This document shows, one piece after another, positions 1 through 8,664 of a stretch of DNA of 64,000 bases; position 1 is the stretch's first letter; every line of letters begins with the position of its first letter. The notes below the pieces were generated by a model. That model searched no databases. It had not been told where the DNA came from and saw only the letters and a list, made by a program, of their open reading frames with translations. Source of the DNA: Bog-756 sp963699055 (lineage in GTDB: Bacteria; Actinomycetota; Acidimicrobiia; Acidimicrobiales; RAAP-2); contig CAVOTA010000002.1 in NCBI GenBank assembly GCA_963699055.1, positions 930,001-994,000 of the forward strand, written 5' to 3'. Both the position numbers and the translations under genes were made by a program.

Positions 1-932
1 TCGTGGGCCTCGCCTGGTTCCACCGCGACCTGCGCCTGTGGTTCTGCGCCGCCCTGCTGCTGGCACTCGAGGGACTGTCGCTGGGAGCCGCCTACTGGCC
101 GTGGCGCCTGGTCGACCACCTCCCCCTCGTGGCCGACGTCGTCCCCGACCGGGTGGCCGGCGTCGCCGACCTGTTCGCCGCGGTCATGCTCGGGGTGGTC
201 GTCGACCGGGCCCACGGCTCCGGCCTCCGGTGGCCCGGCCGCTCCGGCGACGCCCGACCCTCGCCGTCGACGCTCCTCGCCCTGGGCCTGGCCGCCCTGG
301 CGCTGGTCCCGATCGCCGTCGAGGAGCAGCTGCCCTTCACCACCCGCCCCATCGACGTACCGGCGTGGTTCACCACCGTCGGGCCGCACCTGCCACCGAC
401 CGACGTCGTGCTCACCTACCCGTTCGCCTCGTCGGGACTGCGCGCCCCCATGACCTGGCAGGCGGCCACCGGGCTGCCGTATGCGCTGGTGGGCGGCGGG
501 AGCATCACCCCCGACCCCCCCGCCCACCCGAGCGCGTCCCAACGGTCCGACGCACGGGCCACACTCGACCTCGTCAACGTGTCCGACGGCTACCTGCCGC
601 TGCCCACGGGCTCCGCGGCCGAGTCCGCCCGGCTGCGCCTCGCCCTCCACGACTGGGGGGTGACCACCATCGTCGTCCCCTCCGAACGGGGCTGGCCCAC
701 CGCGCTGCGGGGCCGGTCGGTGCCGGTCGCCGTGGGCTACCTGACCGCCGCCCTCGGTGCCGGTCCCACCCGCCGCGCCGATGCCTGGGTGTGGTCGGTC
801 CCGTCCCGGCCCGGGCCCGCACTGGCGGTGTCGGCCGACGGGTTCGTCCGGTGCACGACGACGCCGGCCGCAGCCCTCGACCCGGGCGTGGCCGCCTCCT
901 GCCTGCTGGCCGCAGCGGCGGACCGGCGGTGA
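1..932 (+). CDS. C-terminal part of a CGCGD-family polytopic membrane protein (5' end outside window)
   Basis: The reading frame is open from the window edge to TGA at 930-932, so only the last 309 or so residues are seen. The first half has two or three hydrophobic segments. The rest is a probably exofacial domain with WFTTVGPHLP, TWQAATGLPY and VGGG, then WGVTTIVVP and a terminal region with two Cys. The same blocks in the same order occur in the C-terminal parts of the genes at 8665-10671, 12735-14711 and 14704-16629, so this is a fourth member of that family on the opposite strand. The family is not one I can name. GT-C-like membrane glycosyltransferase is the best guess from topology. 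The N-terminal signature of the family lies outside the window. Stop codon and downstream start are 31 nt apart. Confidence 0.8.
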   Translation, partial: VGLAWFHRDLRLWFCAALLLALEGLSLGAAYWPWRLVDHLPLVADVVPDRVAGVADLFAAVMLGVVVDRAHGSGLRWPGRSGDARPSPSTLLALGLAALALVPIAVEEQLPFTTRPIDVPAWFTTVGPHLPPTDVVLTYPFASSGLRAPMTWQAATGLPYALVGGGSITPDPPAHPSASQRSDARATLDLVNVSDGYLPLPTGSAAESARLRLALHDWGVTTIVVPSERGWPTALRGRSVPVAVGYLTAALGAGPTRRADAWVWSVPSRPGPALAVSADGFVRCTTTPAAALDPGVAASCLLAAAADRR

Positions 933-950
933 CGCGACCCGGACGCTCAC

Positions 951-956
951 TACAGT
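951..956 (+). promoter_or_regulatory. Predicted -10 element (TACAGT) for a leaderless start at 964
   Basis: TACAGT fits the TANNNT pattern and ends 7 nt before ATG 964, the distance expected for a transcript beginning at the start codon. It lies inside the 14-mer CGCTCACTACAGTG, which is repeated exactly on the minus strand at about 32878-32891. No clear -35 box is seen. Inference from sequence only. Confidence 0.45.
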
Positions 957-963
957 GCACCCG

Positions 964-2619
964 ATGAGGGTCCCGGGCGTCCGCGCCGACGAACCGGTCG
1001 GCGCCACCGCGGTGGTCCGGCCCGGGAACCGGTCGACCGTTCCGGGCACCGGTGACGGCTCCGAGCCGGGCGGAGCCGACCCTGCGGTGCGCAGGCGGGG
1101 GCTCGATGCCCGGCCGGGTGTGCCCGTGGTCGTGCTGGTGGCCGCCTACGGCGTGTCGCGCGCCGTGGCGGCGGTGGCCGGTGTCCGCTACGACGCCAGC
1201 GTGCTGCGGGGCACGCCCCTCACCGACATGTGGCAGCTGCTCGACGTCCACCTGCTCCGACACCACCTGCTGGTGAGCGTGTGGCACCTCGACATGCAGC
1301 CCCCGCTGTTCAACCTGTACGCCGGCATGCTCCTGAAGCTGCCGGCGGGGCTGCGCTCCCCGGTCGAGGTGGCCTGCTCGCTGACCCTGGGACTCGCCAT
1401 GGTGCTGTGCGCCTACGCCCTCCAGGTCGAGCTGCGGGTGCCGCGGTGGGCGGCGCTCACCGTCACACTGGTGGCGGTGGTGACCTCACCGGCCTACCTG
1501 CTCTACGAGAACTGGTTCAACTACGCCTATCCCACCGCCGCCTTCCTCACCGTCGGGTCCTGGTGCCTGGTCCGGTTCCTCCGCACCCGCCGGCTGCGCT
1601 TCGGCCTGGGGTTCTTCGCCGCCTTCGCCGCCGTCGAGCTGCTCGACAGCACGTACCAGCTGGTGTGGCTGCTGGCGGCCGGGGCGGTGGTGGCCGTGGT
1701 GCTCCGACGGGAGTGGCGCACGGTGCTCCTGGCGGCGGCGGTGCCGCTCGTGCTGGTGGGCACCTGGGCCGTCAAGGACTACGTGCAGGTGGGCACCACG
1801 ACGACCAGCAGCTGGCTGGGGATGAACCTGGCGAAGTCGGTCCTCTTCCGGGCACCCCCGGACCAGGTGGCCGAACTGCAGCGCCAGGGGCGGCTCGGAC
1901 CCATCGCCTCGGTGCCGCCCTTCGCCGGCCCCGACGTCTACTCGCCCCGGTACGTGGTCGCCGTGCCCAGTCCGGTCCCCGCCGTGGGTGCGCTGCACAA
2001 GGCCGACGGCGCCACCAACTTCAACAACCCGCTCTACGTCGCCGTGTCCTCGCAGTACCTCCACGAGGACCTGGTGTGGATCCGTGCCCACCCCCACGAG
2101 TACGCCGACGACGTCCTCGAGGCCGTCGGGGTGTGGATGGTGGGGACCGACCAGAACTTCACCGATTCGGTGAACTGGCCCGCCGTGCGCTCCTACGCCC
2201 GCCTCTACGACCGGGTGGTCGAATGGCAGCCCGTCCAGGACCCGGCACCGGGAATCGTGACCTTCTCCCGGAACTGGCACCGGACGGTCTGGCTGTCGTG
2301 GCAGGCGATCGCCGTCTACGCGCTGGCCCTGGCGGGGGCCCCGGTGGTGGCCTGGCGCCGACGTCGCCAGGACCCGGCGGTGGCCGGGACGGTGGCGGTG
2401 CTGTGGCTGACCACCGCCTACGCGTTCGTCACCACCTCGCTGATCGAGATCGGGGAGAACGAGCGCTTCCGGTCCGAGCTCGGTCCCCTCCCGACGGTGC
2501 TGGCGGTGGTGGTGGTCACCGTGGCGGCACGCGCCGGCTGGTCCCGGTGGGAGAGGCGGCGCGCCCGGCCCAGACGTCCGAGCCCGCGTCGCGGCCGGCC
2601 GGTGCCGTCGGACGTGTAG
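964..2619 (+). CDS. Polytopic membrane protein, GT-C-like glycosyltransferase family
   Basis: 551 residues. After about 55 polar residues there are around ten hydrophobic segments. An exofacial loop after the first segment carries SVWHLDMQPPLFNL, which resembles the PP-containing loop of PMT/ArnT-type GT-C enzymes. Near the C-terminus is the block GENERFRSELGPLP. The gene at 40806-42302 matches along its whole length (SLWHLQSQPPIFNL, NYAYPTAA versus YYTYPTAA, TSSWLGMNL, GENNRFRFDLGPLP), so the two are paralogs. ATG 964 is preferred over upstream in-frame codons because those overlap the previous gene and a TACAGT box sits 7 nt before it. Substrate is unknown; transfer of a sugar from polyprenyl phosphate is inferred from topology and neighbours. 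Confidence 0.8.
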   Translation: MRVPGVRADEPVGATAVVRPGNRSTVPGTGDGSEPGGADPAVRRRGLDARPGVPVVVLVAAYGVSRAVAAVAGVRYDASVLRGTPLTDMWQLLDVHLLRHHLLVSVWHLDMQPPLFNLYAGMLLKLPAGLRSPVEVACSLTLGLAMVLCAYALQVELRVPRWAALTVTLVAVVTSPAYLLYENWFNYAYPTAAFLTVGSWCLVRFLRTRRLRFGLGFFAAFAAVELLDSTYQLVWLLAAGAVVAVVLRREWRTVLLAAAVPLVLVGTWAVKDYVQVGTTTTSSWLGMNLAKSVLFRAPPDQVAELQRQGRLGPIASVPPFAGPDVYSPRYVVAVPSPVPAVGALHKADGATNFNNPLYVAVSSQYLHEDLVWIRAHPHEYADDVLEAVGVWMVGTDQNFTDSVNWPAVRSYARLYDRVVEWQPVQDPAPGIVTFSRNWHRTVWLSWQAIAVYALALAGAPVVAWRRRRQDPAVAGTVAVLWLTTAYAFVTTSLIEIGENERFRSELGPLPTVLAVVVVTVAARAGWSRWERRRARPRRPSPRRGRPVPSDV

Positions 2620-2926
2620 GGTGGTCACCAAGCAGTACGCATGACGCGTGCGGAACGTGCGGTCGCGAGCTACGAGTAGCTGCGGCGCCGGATCCCACGC
2701 TCCTCGTCCGCACCGGTCCGCCGGTGCTGCGACAGCGGCCACCGGGAACCGGTGCCCACCCCTGATGCCGTGCTGGCCACGAGCCGGCCCGACGGCGCCC
2801 CGACGCACCGTGCGTGCGGGCGCCGGGCTGATCTCGTCGACCACGGGACACCACCCGCCGGCACGCCCGGCGCCGTGCGCGCCCCGGACCATCAGCAACG
2901 GACAACGAAGAAGAACGAGAGAACCC
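2620..2926. other. Intergenic stretch of about 300 bp without a convincing gene
   Basis: TAGGGT at 2617-2622 could be a -10 box overlapping the stop of the previous gene. A 12-codon ORF (ATG 2641 to TAG) follows, and within it lies a small inverted repeat, AGCTAC/GTAGCT, at about 2669-2682. Nothing supports a protein or a known RNA. The segment may be the 5' leader of the small gene at 2927. Confidence 0.4.
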
Positions 2927-3130
2927 ATGACACACGAACCCCAGGTGCGCACCGCGTTGGAGCGCAGCCGCGCCCGGCGCCACGACGCCGAACGACAGCT
3001 GCGCGCCCTGCGCGGCACCCCGCAGGCCGCCTCGCTGGCCGAGCTCGACAGCCTCCTCGCCTACGAGGTCCAGCTGGAGGCGCGCCTCGCCGGACTGCTC
3101 GACCGCGAGCTCGCCACCGTCGGCGGCTGA
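2927..3130 (+). CDS. Small charged helical protein, unknown function
   Basis: 67 residues, MTHEPQVRTALERSRARRH and onward, rich in Arg, Glu, Ala and Leu, and predicted to be nearly all alpha-helix. The heptad-like spacing of Leu and Ala suggests a short coiled coil. It has no signal peptide or membrane segment. ATG 2927 is chosen because GAGAG lies about 6 nt upstream and because the frame further upstream gives low-quality sequence. I do not recognise a family. It stands alone between a membrane protein gene and a convergent esterase gene, so context does not reveal a role. Confidence 0.6.
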   Translation: MTHEPQVRTALERSRARRHDAERQLRALRGTPQAASLAELDSLLAYEVQLEARLAGLLDRELATVGG

Positions 3131-3137
3131 CCCCACC

Positions 3138-3169
3138 ACGGAGGCCGCACCCCCTGGGGCCGGCTCCGT
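3138..3169. terminator. Hairpin between convergent genes, probable bidirectional terminator
   Basis: ACGGAG at 3138-3143 pairs with CTCCGT at 3164-3169. With one bulged G the stem continues as CCG/CGG, with an inner CCCC/GGGG. It lies between the stop at 3130 and the opposing stop at 3187. There is no T-tract, as is usual in high-GC actinobacteria. Confidence 0.45.
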
Positions 3170-3186
3170 CCCCGTCCGCCCACCGT

Positions 3187-4119
3187 TCAGTTGGCGACGA
3201 GGAACGCGGTCACCCGGGACGCCACCGCGGGCCACCCGGCGAAGGAGTGGTTGCGACCGGGTTGCAGGATCTCGGATGCCGGGCACCCGGCCTCCGCCAG
3301 TGCGGCCATCATCGACGTCGCCTGGTCGACGGGCATGAGCTCGTCGGTGTCGTTCACCACCAACGTGTCCATCGGGCAGGTGGTCGACGCCACCTGCTCG
3401 GCCGGCGACCAGGCCGCCTCGGCGGCGACCGTGCACGGATCGGCCTTGGACCCGCACGCCAGGGCCAGGCGCAGGTGGCGCCCGAGGTAGCCGCTGACCG
3501 AGTGCGCGGCGACGTCCTGCATCAGCACGACCAGGTCCAGCGCCCCCGACAGGGTGACCACCGCCCGCACCGACTGCGGTGCGGCGGCGTTCATCTGGTC
3601 CGCGGCCAGTTCGACGAGCTGCCCACCGGCCGAGCCCCCCAGCAGCTCGACGTTGCCGGGGTCCGCCCCCCACCCGGCGGCCTGGGACTGCGCCCACCGG
3701 GTGGCCGCCACCACGTCGTCGACCTCGACCGGGAAGGCACCGGCCGTCTTCGAGTACGTGTCGTAGTTGGCCACGACCACGGTGAGACCGGCCGCCTGGA
3801 GGGCCAGGGCCTGATGGACCTCGAACTGCTTGCTGGTCGAGGAGGCCCACCCGCCACCGTGGACGACCACCACGACCGGAGACCCCGCCGCGGGCGCCGG
3901 GTAGACGACGACGGTCTGGTACGGCGACGACCCGTAGGAGGCGGCGACGGGCGGCGGCTCGGGCACGGACGGTGCGGTCAGCCGCACCGTCCGCGGCACG
4001 GCGGCGGTCTCCGGCGTACCGGCCCCCGCCGGGCTCGCGGTGACCGCCACCAGCGCGACGAACGCGACCGCTGCGGCGGCGACCGACGCGCCGGTCCGCG
4101 TGCTCCTCCGTTCCGCCAT
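3187..4119 (-). CDS. Secreted alpha/beta-hydrolase (HSL/BD-FAE-type esterase)
   Basis: 310 residues. The N-terminus (ERRSTRTG, then about 20 hydrophobic residues ending in AGAG) is a signal peptide. The oxyanion motif HGGGW is at 87-91. The nucleophile elbow GGSAGG is at 161-166 (Ser163). A DTDE acid region is at 257-260, with the catalytic His in GRNHSF at about 291, so the triad looks complete. Order and length fit the hormone-sensitive-lipase/carboxylesterase branch. It probably removes acyl or acetyl groups outside the cell, and its position beside acyltransferase genes suggests a role in editing glycan acyl groups (inference). It is transcribed on its own or as the last gene of the minus-strand run. 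Confidence 0.85.
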   Translation of the reverse strand: MAERRSTRTGASVAAAAVAFVALVAVTASPAGAGTPETAAVPRTVRLTAPSVPEPPPVAASYGSSPYQTVVVYPAPAAGSPVVVVVHGGGWASSTSKQFEVHQALALQAAGLTVVVANYDTYSKTAGAFPVEVDDVVAATRWAQSQAAGWGADPGNVELLGGSAGGQLVELAADQMNAAAPQSVRAVVTLSGALDLVVLMQDVAAHSVSGYLGRHLRLALACGSKADPCTVAAEAAWSPAEQVASTTCPMDTLVVNDTDELMPVDQATSMMAALAEAGCPASEILQPGRNHSFAGWPAVASRVTAFLVAN

Positions 4120-4233
4120 GTCGTGGGCCGCCTTTCACCTGGCTGCCGTGCCTGCCCGGTGCAGCCACACCGGTGCACGGCCCAGGTTAGTCCGGCGTGC
4201 CCGATGCCCCTCGGGGCGCGGGCGTCCGGTCAA

Positions 4234-6369
4234 TCAGGTGCGGCCGGACGCCCGCGCCTCGAGTCCGAGCTCGGCGACGGCGGGCAGCACGTAGGGCTCG
4301 ACCCACTGGCCCCCGGCGCGTGTGATGTGGATCCCGTCGGCCCACCGCACCGCCAGCCCGTCCACCGTGAGCTGGAAGTGGCCGGACGGATCGAGGATCC
4401 GGTTGAGGTCGATGACGGTGACCTCCCCCGGGTGTCGGGCCGCCACCCGCTCGAGGAGCTGGTTGTACTCGTCGACCCGCGAGTTCTGGTTCTCCGGCCA
4501 GATCGAGCCGTCGGGTTCCTCCTGGGGCGGGTCGATGTAGGGCATGGTGAGGAGGACCACCTTCGCCCCCCGGTCCGACAGGACACCGACCACCTGGTCG
4601 AGCTCGTTCTCCAGGTGATGGTTCCAGGCAGGCTGGTCGATCGAGACCACGGAGCCGTCCTCCAGGTGGTCGGTGATGAACCAGCGCCCGGCCAGGAGGC
4701 CGACGACGTCGGGGTCGTAGCGGTCCACCTCGCCCGACCACAGCGAGCGCCAGTGGCGGCACGAGGACTCCGGGATGTCCGTCTGACCCGACGAGATGGC
4801 GTCCAGGTCGTCGATGTCGCAGCCGAGCACGCCCTTGTTGATCACCTGGACGCCGAAGTGCTCGACGCTGCCCCGGTGGAGCCCGAGCCCGGCGGTCACG
4901 GCCATGGAGTCCCCCACCAGCAGGAACCGGACCGGGTCGGTGGAGAACGCGTCGGCGGCGTCGAGTGCCTGCCGTTCGCCGATCGGGATCGTGTCGGTCG
5001 TGTGCACGGGCACCGCCGCCAGGGCGGGGACGGCGGTGCCGGCCACCACCACCACCACGGTGGCGGCCAGGGCGACGGCTGCGGGGGCGAGGGCGGTCAG
5101 CCGGCGCCAGAAGGTGCCCTCCATGACCGGGCGCTCCACCAGGTAGTAGCTGGCGGCGGCCAGCACGAAGGTGGCAACCACCCGCACGGCCAGCAGGCCG
5201 AACCCGCCGAGGCCGGTGCGGGCCGAGTCGAGCTCGATGAAGACGGGGAAGTGCCACAGGTAGGCGCCGTAGGAGACGGTGCCCATCCACACCATGGGCC
5301 GCACCGACAGCACCCGGGCCAGGGGGCCACCGGCCACGCACACCGCCCCGGTGACGATGGCGGCGGCCGACAGGGCCGACAGGAGGAAGCCGCCCCGGTA
5401 GGCGAGGGCGCTGGTGCCCGACAAGGTGGCGGTCAAGGTGAGGGTGCCCGCCACCCCGGCCAGACCGAGGACGCTCAGGCCCACCCGGGCACCACGGGTC
5501 CCGGCCACCGGGGCCATGCCGGCCAGGCCCCGGTGGCGCTGGACCAGGGTGAGCACGCAGGCCAGCACCGAACCCACCAGGATCGACTGGGCGTGGGTGT
5601 CGGTGCCGAAGTAGAGGCGGGTGATGTCGGCCCCGGGGTGGTAGAGCCAGGCCATCTCCGTGGCCGAGGCGACCACGCCCACGACCGACACGGCCAGCAG
5701 CGCCTCCACCCCCCGGTCGGGGCGGCGCACACCGTCCCCGCTGCCGTCCCCGGCGCCACCGTGCACCTCCGCCGACCCGGCCCCGGCGCCACCCGCCGCA
5801 CCGCCCCGGCGGCCCGACCGACGGGCCACGTGCAGCACGGCCAGCACCACCAGGGGCCACACCAGGTAGAACTGCTCCTCCACGGCCAGCGACCAGGTGT
5901 GGGTGAGGGGGGAGACCGCCCCGGTGGCCACGAAGTAGTTGCCCGAGGCGGCGATCTGCCACCAGTTGGAGAAGTAGAACAGGGCCGACAGGTCGGCCAT
6001 GCGCAGGTCGGGGTAGAGGCCGGCGGGGTAGGTGAAGCGCACCACCAGGGTCACCACCACCAGCACCACGCACAGGGCGGGCAGCAGGCGCCGGGCCCGC
6101 CGGGCCCAGAAGGCCCCGAGCCGGATCCGGGCCGACCGGGCCCACTCGCCCAGCAACAGCCCGGTGATCAGGTAGCCGGACAGGACGTAGAAGATGTCCA
6201 GGCTGAAGAAGCCGCCCCCGAAGTGGGCCACCCCGAAGTGGTAGCCCATGATGATGAGGAGGGCGAAGGCCCGCAGCCCGTCGAGCGCCACCACCCGTTC
6301 CCGGCCGGTGGCCGACGTGCGCCGGGCCTCGTGGACGGCGTGGGAGGCGGCGTGGGCGCCCCGGCTCAC
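4234..6369 (-). CDS. Acyltransferase-3/SGNH fusion, O-acylation of surface glycan (copy A)
   Basis: 711 residues. Residues about 24-450 form an acyltransferase-3 membrane domain with LDGLRAFALL, the conserved His in MGYHFG (His44) and WSLAVEEQFYLVWP. The rest is an exofacial SGNH-like domain with GDS at about 486-488 and DGIH at about 678-681. The architecture matches OafB-type glycan O-acetyltransferases, where the membrane part passes acyl groups across the membrane and the SGNH domain is thought to place them on sugar. GTG 6369 is chosen because it overlaps the TGA of the upstream gene by 4 nt (GTGA). The membrane domain is almost identical in DNA to that of the next gene, while the SGNH domain is clearly different. 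Acyl donor and acceptor are unknown. Confidence 0.92.
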   Translation of the reverse strand: MSRGAHAASHAVHEARRTSATGRERVVALDGLRAFALLIIMGYHFGVAHFGGGFFSLDIFYVLSGYLITGLLLGEWARSARIRLGAFWARRARRLLPALCVVLVVVTLVVRFTYPAGLYPDLRMADLSALFYFSNWWQIAASGNYFVATGAVSPLTHTWSLAVEEQFYLVWPLVVLAVLHVARRSGRRGGAAGGAGAGSAEVHGGAGDGSGDGVRRPDRGVEALLAVSVVGVVASATEMAWLYHPGADITRLYFGTDTHAQSILVGSVLACVLTLVQRHRGLAGMAPVAGTRGARVGLSVLGLAGVAGTLTLTATLSGTSALAYRGGFLLSALSAAAIVTGAVCVAGGPLARVLSVRPMVWMGTVSYGAYLWHFPVFIELDSARTGLGGFGLLAVRVVATFVLAAASYYLVERPVMEGTFWRRLTALAPAAVALAATVVVVVAGTAVPALAAVPVHTTDTIPIGERQALDAADAFSTDPVRFLLVGDSMAVTAGLGLHRGSVEHFGVQVINKGVLGCDIDDLDAISSGQTDIPESSCRHWRSLWSGEVDRYDPDVVGLLAGRWFITDHLEDGSVVSIDQPAWNHHLENELDQVVGVLSDRGAKVVLLTMPYIDPPQEEPDGSIWPENQNSRVDEYNQLLERVAARHPGEVTVIDLNRILDPSGHFQLTVDGLAVRWADGIHITRAGGQWVEPYVLPAVAELGLEARASGRT
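5014..6325. repeat. Copy A of a 1312-bp near-identical direct repeat
   Basis: Base-by-base reading with an offset of 2138 shows identity with 7152-8463. I found two differences, at 5176/7314 and 5755/7893, both silent in the real frame. The repeat covers exactly the AT3 membrane domain and stops abruptly at both ends. Confidence 0.9.
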
Positions 6370-8513
6370 CGGGTGTCCCCGGTGCGGGCGTCGAACCCCA
6401 GTTGGGCGACGGTCGGCAGGATCCGGGGCTGCAGCCACTGCCCGCCGGCGGGCGTCACGTGGACCCCGTCGGGCCACCGGACGACCACCCGGTCCACCAC
6501 GGTCTGGAACCTGCCGTGGGGACAGAGCAGGACGTTGAGGTCGACCAGGGTGACCCGGCTCCCCACCCGGGCCGCCACCGTGGCGAGGTCACGGTTGAAG
6601 GCGGTGACGCGGGCCGGCTGGTCCTCGGGGAACCGCGACCCGTCCGGTGCCTCCTGCGGTGGATCGAAGTACGGCAGGTTGAACAGGACCACCCGCACGC
6701 CCGGCACGGCCAGGCTGCGGACGATGTCGGTGTACTCGCTCACCACGTGGGCGTCCCAGGCCGGGTCCCCCACGTGGACGGTCCGTCCGTCCACGACCCG
6801 GTCGGCGATCGTCCAGCGTCCCGCGAGCAGTCCGATGACGTCGGGGTGGGTGGCGGCGATGTCGGCGGCGTAGAGGGTGCGCCACTGGAGGCACGAGTTG
6901 TACGGGATCACGAGCTGGCCCTGGTTGTAGGCGGGCGAGGTGTCGTAGTCGCAGCCGAAGACCCCGTCGTCGAGGACCTGCACTCCGTAGGCGTGCACGC
7001 TCCCCTCGGCCAGGCCCACGGACATGGTGATGGCCATCGAGTCACCCAGGAGCAGGAACCGGACCGGCCGACCGGCGAAGGCCCCGACCGACTCGAGCCG
7101 GTCGTGGACGGCGGACGGCAGCGCCGTCCGGGGCGTCGCCACCGTCCCGGACGCCGCCAGGGCGGGGACGGCGGTGCCGGCCACCACCACCACCACGGTG
7201 GCGGCCAGGGCGACGGCTGCGGGGGCGAGGGCGGTCAGCCGGCGCCAGAAGGTGCCCTCCATGACCGGGCGCTCCACCAGGTAGTAGCTGGCGGCGGCCA
7301 GCACGAAGGTGGCGACCACCCGCACGGCCAGCAGGCCGAACCCGCCGAGGCCGGTGCGGGCCGAGTCGAGCTCGATGAAGACGGGGAAGTGCCACAGGTA
7401 GGCGCCGTAGGAGACGGTGCCCATCCACACCATGGGCCGCACCGACAGCACCCGGGCCAGGGGGCCACCGGCCACGCACACCGCCCCGGTGACGATGGCG
7501 GCGGCCGACAGGGCCGACAGGAGGAAGCCGCCCCGGTAGGCGAGGGCGCTGGTGCCCGACAAGGTGGCGGTCAAGGTGAGGGTGCCCGCCACCCCGGCCA
7601 GACCGAGGACGCTCAGGCCCACCCGGGCACCACGGGTCCCGGCCACCGGGGCCATGCCGGCCAGGCCCCGGTGGCGCTGGACCAGGGTGAGCACGCAGGC
7701 CAGCACCGAACCCACCAGGATCGACTGGGCGTGGGTGTCGGTGCCGAAGTAGAGGCGGGTGATGTCGGCCCCGGGGTGGTAGAGCCAGGCCATCTCCGTG
7801 GCCGAGGCGACCACGCCCACGACCGACACGGCCAGCAGCGCCTCCACCCCCCGGTCGGGGCGGCGCACACCGTCCCCGCTGCCGTCCCCGGCACCACCGT
7901 GCACCTCCGCCGACCCGGCCCCGGCGCCACCCGCCGCACCGCCCCGGCGGCCCGACCGACGGGCCACGTGCAGCACGGCCAGCACCACCAGGGGCCACAC
8001 CAGGTAGAACTGCTCCTCCACGGCCAGCGACCAGGTGTGGGTGAGGGGGGAGACCGCCCCGGTGGCCACGAAGTAGTTGCCCGAGGCGGCGATCTGCCAC
8101 CAGTTGGAGAAGTAGAACAGGGCCGACAGGTCGGCCATGCGCAGGTCGGGGTAGAGGCCGGCGGGGTAGGTGAAGCGCACCACCAGGGTCACCACCACCA
8201 GCACCACGCACAGGGCGGGCAGCAGGCGCCGGGCCCGCCGGGCCCAGAAGGCCCCGAGCCGGATCCGGGCCGACCGGGCCCACTCGCCCAGCAACAGCCC
8301 GGTGATCAGGTAGCCGGACAGGACGTAGAAGATGTCCAGGCTGAAGAAGCCGCCCCCGAAGTGGGCCACCCCGAAGTGGTAGCCCATGATGATGAGGAGG
8401 GCGAAGGCCCGCAGCCCGTCGAGCGCCACCACCCGTTCCCGGCCGGTGGCCGACGTGCGCCGGTGGGTGCCGGCCGGTGGGTCGACCGGATCGGACCCGG
8501 GCAGGACGGTCAC
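6366..8513 (-). CDS. Acyltransferase-3/SGNH fusion, O-acylation of surface glycan (copy B)
   Basis: 715 residues with GTG 8513 as start (GTG 8522 is also possible). The membrane domain, up to about residue 454, is the near-identical twin of copy A. The SGNH domain is a divergent relative with GDS at about 489-491, GVFGCD and DGVH at about 682-685. Active-site blocks are conserved but most other residues differ (GVQVLDDGVFGCD versus GVQVINKGVLGCD). The gene ends in a GTGA overlap with copy A, so the two are co-transcribed and translationally coupled. One acyl-export domain serving two acceptor specificities is a natural reading (inference). About 150 bp separate it from the gene upstream. Confidence 0.9.
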   Translation of the reverse strand: MTVLPGSDPVDPPAGTHRRTSATGRERVVALDGLRAFALLIIMGYHFGVAHFGGGFFSLDIFYVLSGYLITGLLLGEWARSARIRLGAFWARRARRLLPALCVVLVVVTLVVRFTYPAGLYPDLRMADLSALFYFSNWWQIAASGNYFVATGAVSPLTHTWSLAVEEQFYLVWPLVVLAVLHVARRSGRRGGAAGGAGAGSAEVHGGAGDGSGDGVRRPDRGVEALLAVSVVGVVASATEMAWLYHPGADITRLYFGTDTHAQSILVGSVLACVLTLVQRHRGLAGMAPVAGTRGARVGLSVLGLAGVAGTLTLTATLSGTSALAYRGGFLLSALSAAAIVTGAVCVAGGPLARVLSVRPMVWMGTVSYGAYLWHFPVFIELDSARTGLGGFGLLAVRVVATFVLAAASYYLVERPVMEGTFWRRLTALAPAAVALAATVVVVVAGTAVPALAASGTVATPRTALPSAVHDRLESVGAFAGRPVRFLLLGDSMAITMSVGLAEGSVHAYGVQVLDDGVFGCDYDTSPAYNQGQLVIPYNSCLQWRTLYAADIAATHPDVIGLLAGRWTIADRVVDGRTVHVGDPAWDAHVVSEYTDIVRSLAVPGVRVVLFNLPYFDPPQEAPDGSRFPEDQPARVTAFNRDLATVAARVGSRVTLVDLNVLLCPHGRFQTVVDRVVVRWPDGVHVTPAGGQWLQPRILPTVAQLGFDARTGDTR
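7152..8463. repeat. Copy B of the 1312-bp near-identical direct repeat
   Basis: Partner of 5014-6325. On the 5' side of the genes the match ends in RRTSATG, just before the first membrane segment. On the 3' side it ends in AVPALAA, just after the last membrane segment. The unit is therefore one protein domain. Confidence 0.9.
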
Positions 8514-8591
8514 CGGCGGCACCGCACCGCCGGCGCGCCGGGTGCCACGCGACGTCGATCCCCCGACACGGCTCCGAGCTCCCCCTCCTGG

Positions 8592-8608
8592 CGCCCGACC
8601 GTCGGGCG
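8592..8608. repeat. Interrupted palindrome CGCCCGAC-N-GTCGGGCG upstream of copy B
   Basis: Perfect 8-bp arms with one central base. On the minus strand it lies about 5 nt after a TACCGT (-10-like) element at 8613-8618, so it covers the expected transcription start of the AT3-SGNH pair. It could be an operator. Chance is possible in high-GC DNA. Confidence 0.35.
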
Positions 8609-8664
8609 ACAAACGGTACCGTGCCCGCCGGCCACCCCACGGGCGGGAGCGGTGGCGGCGGCGC

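Noticed and set aside
2752..6873. 1373-codon plus-strand open frame opposite the esterase and AT3-SGNH genes
   Set aside because: His/Gly/Arg-rich low-complexity translation without domains; it is the antisense of recognised genes in GC-rich DNA.
5014..8463. The 1.3-kb repeat as an assembly artefact
   Set aside because: Flanks and SGNH parts differ and both genes are intact, so a simple collapse or duplication error is unlikely; still worth long-read confirmation.
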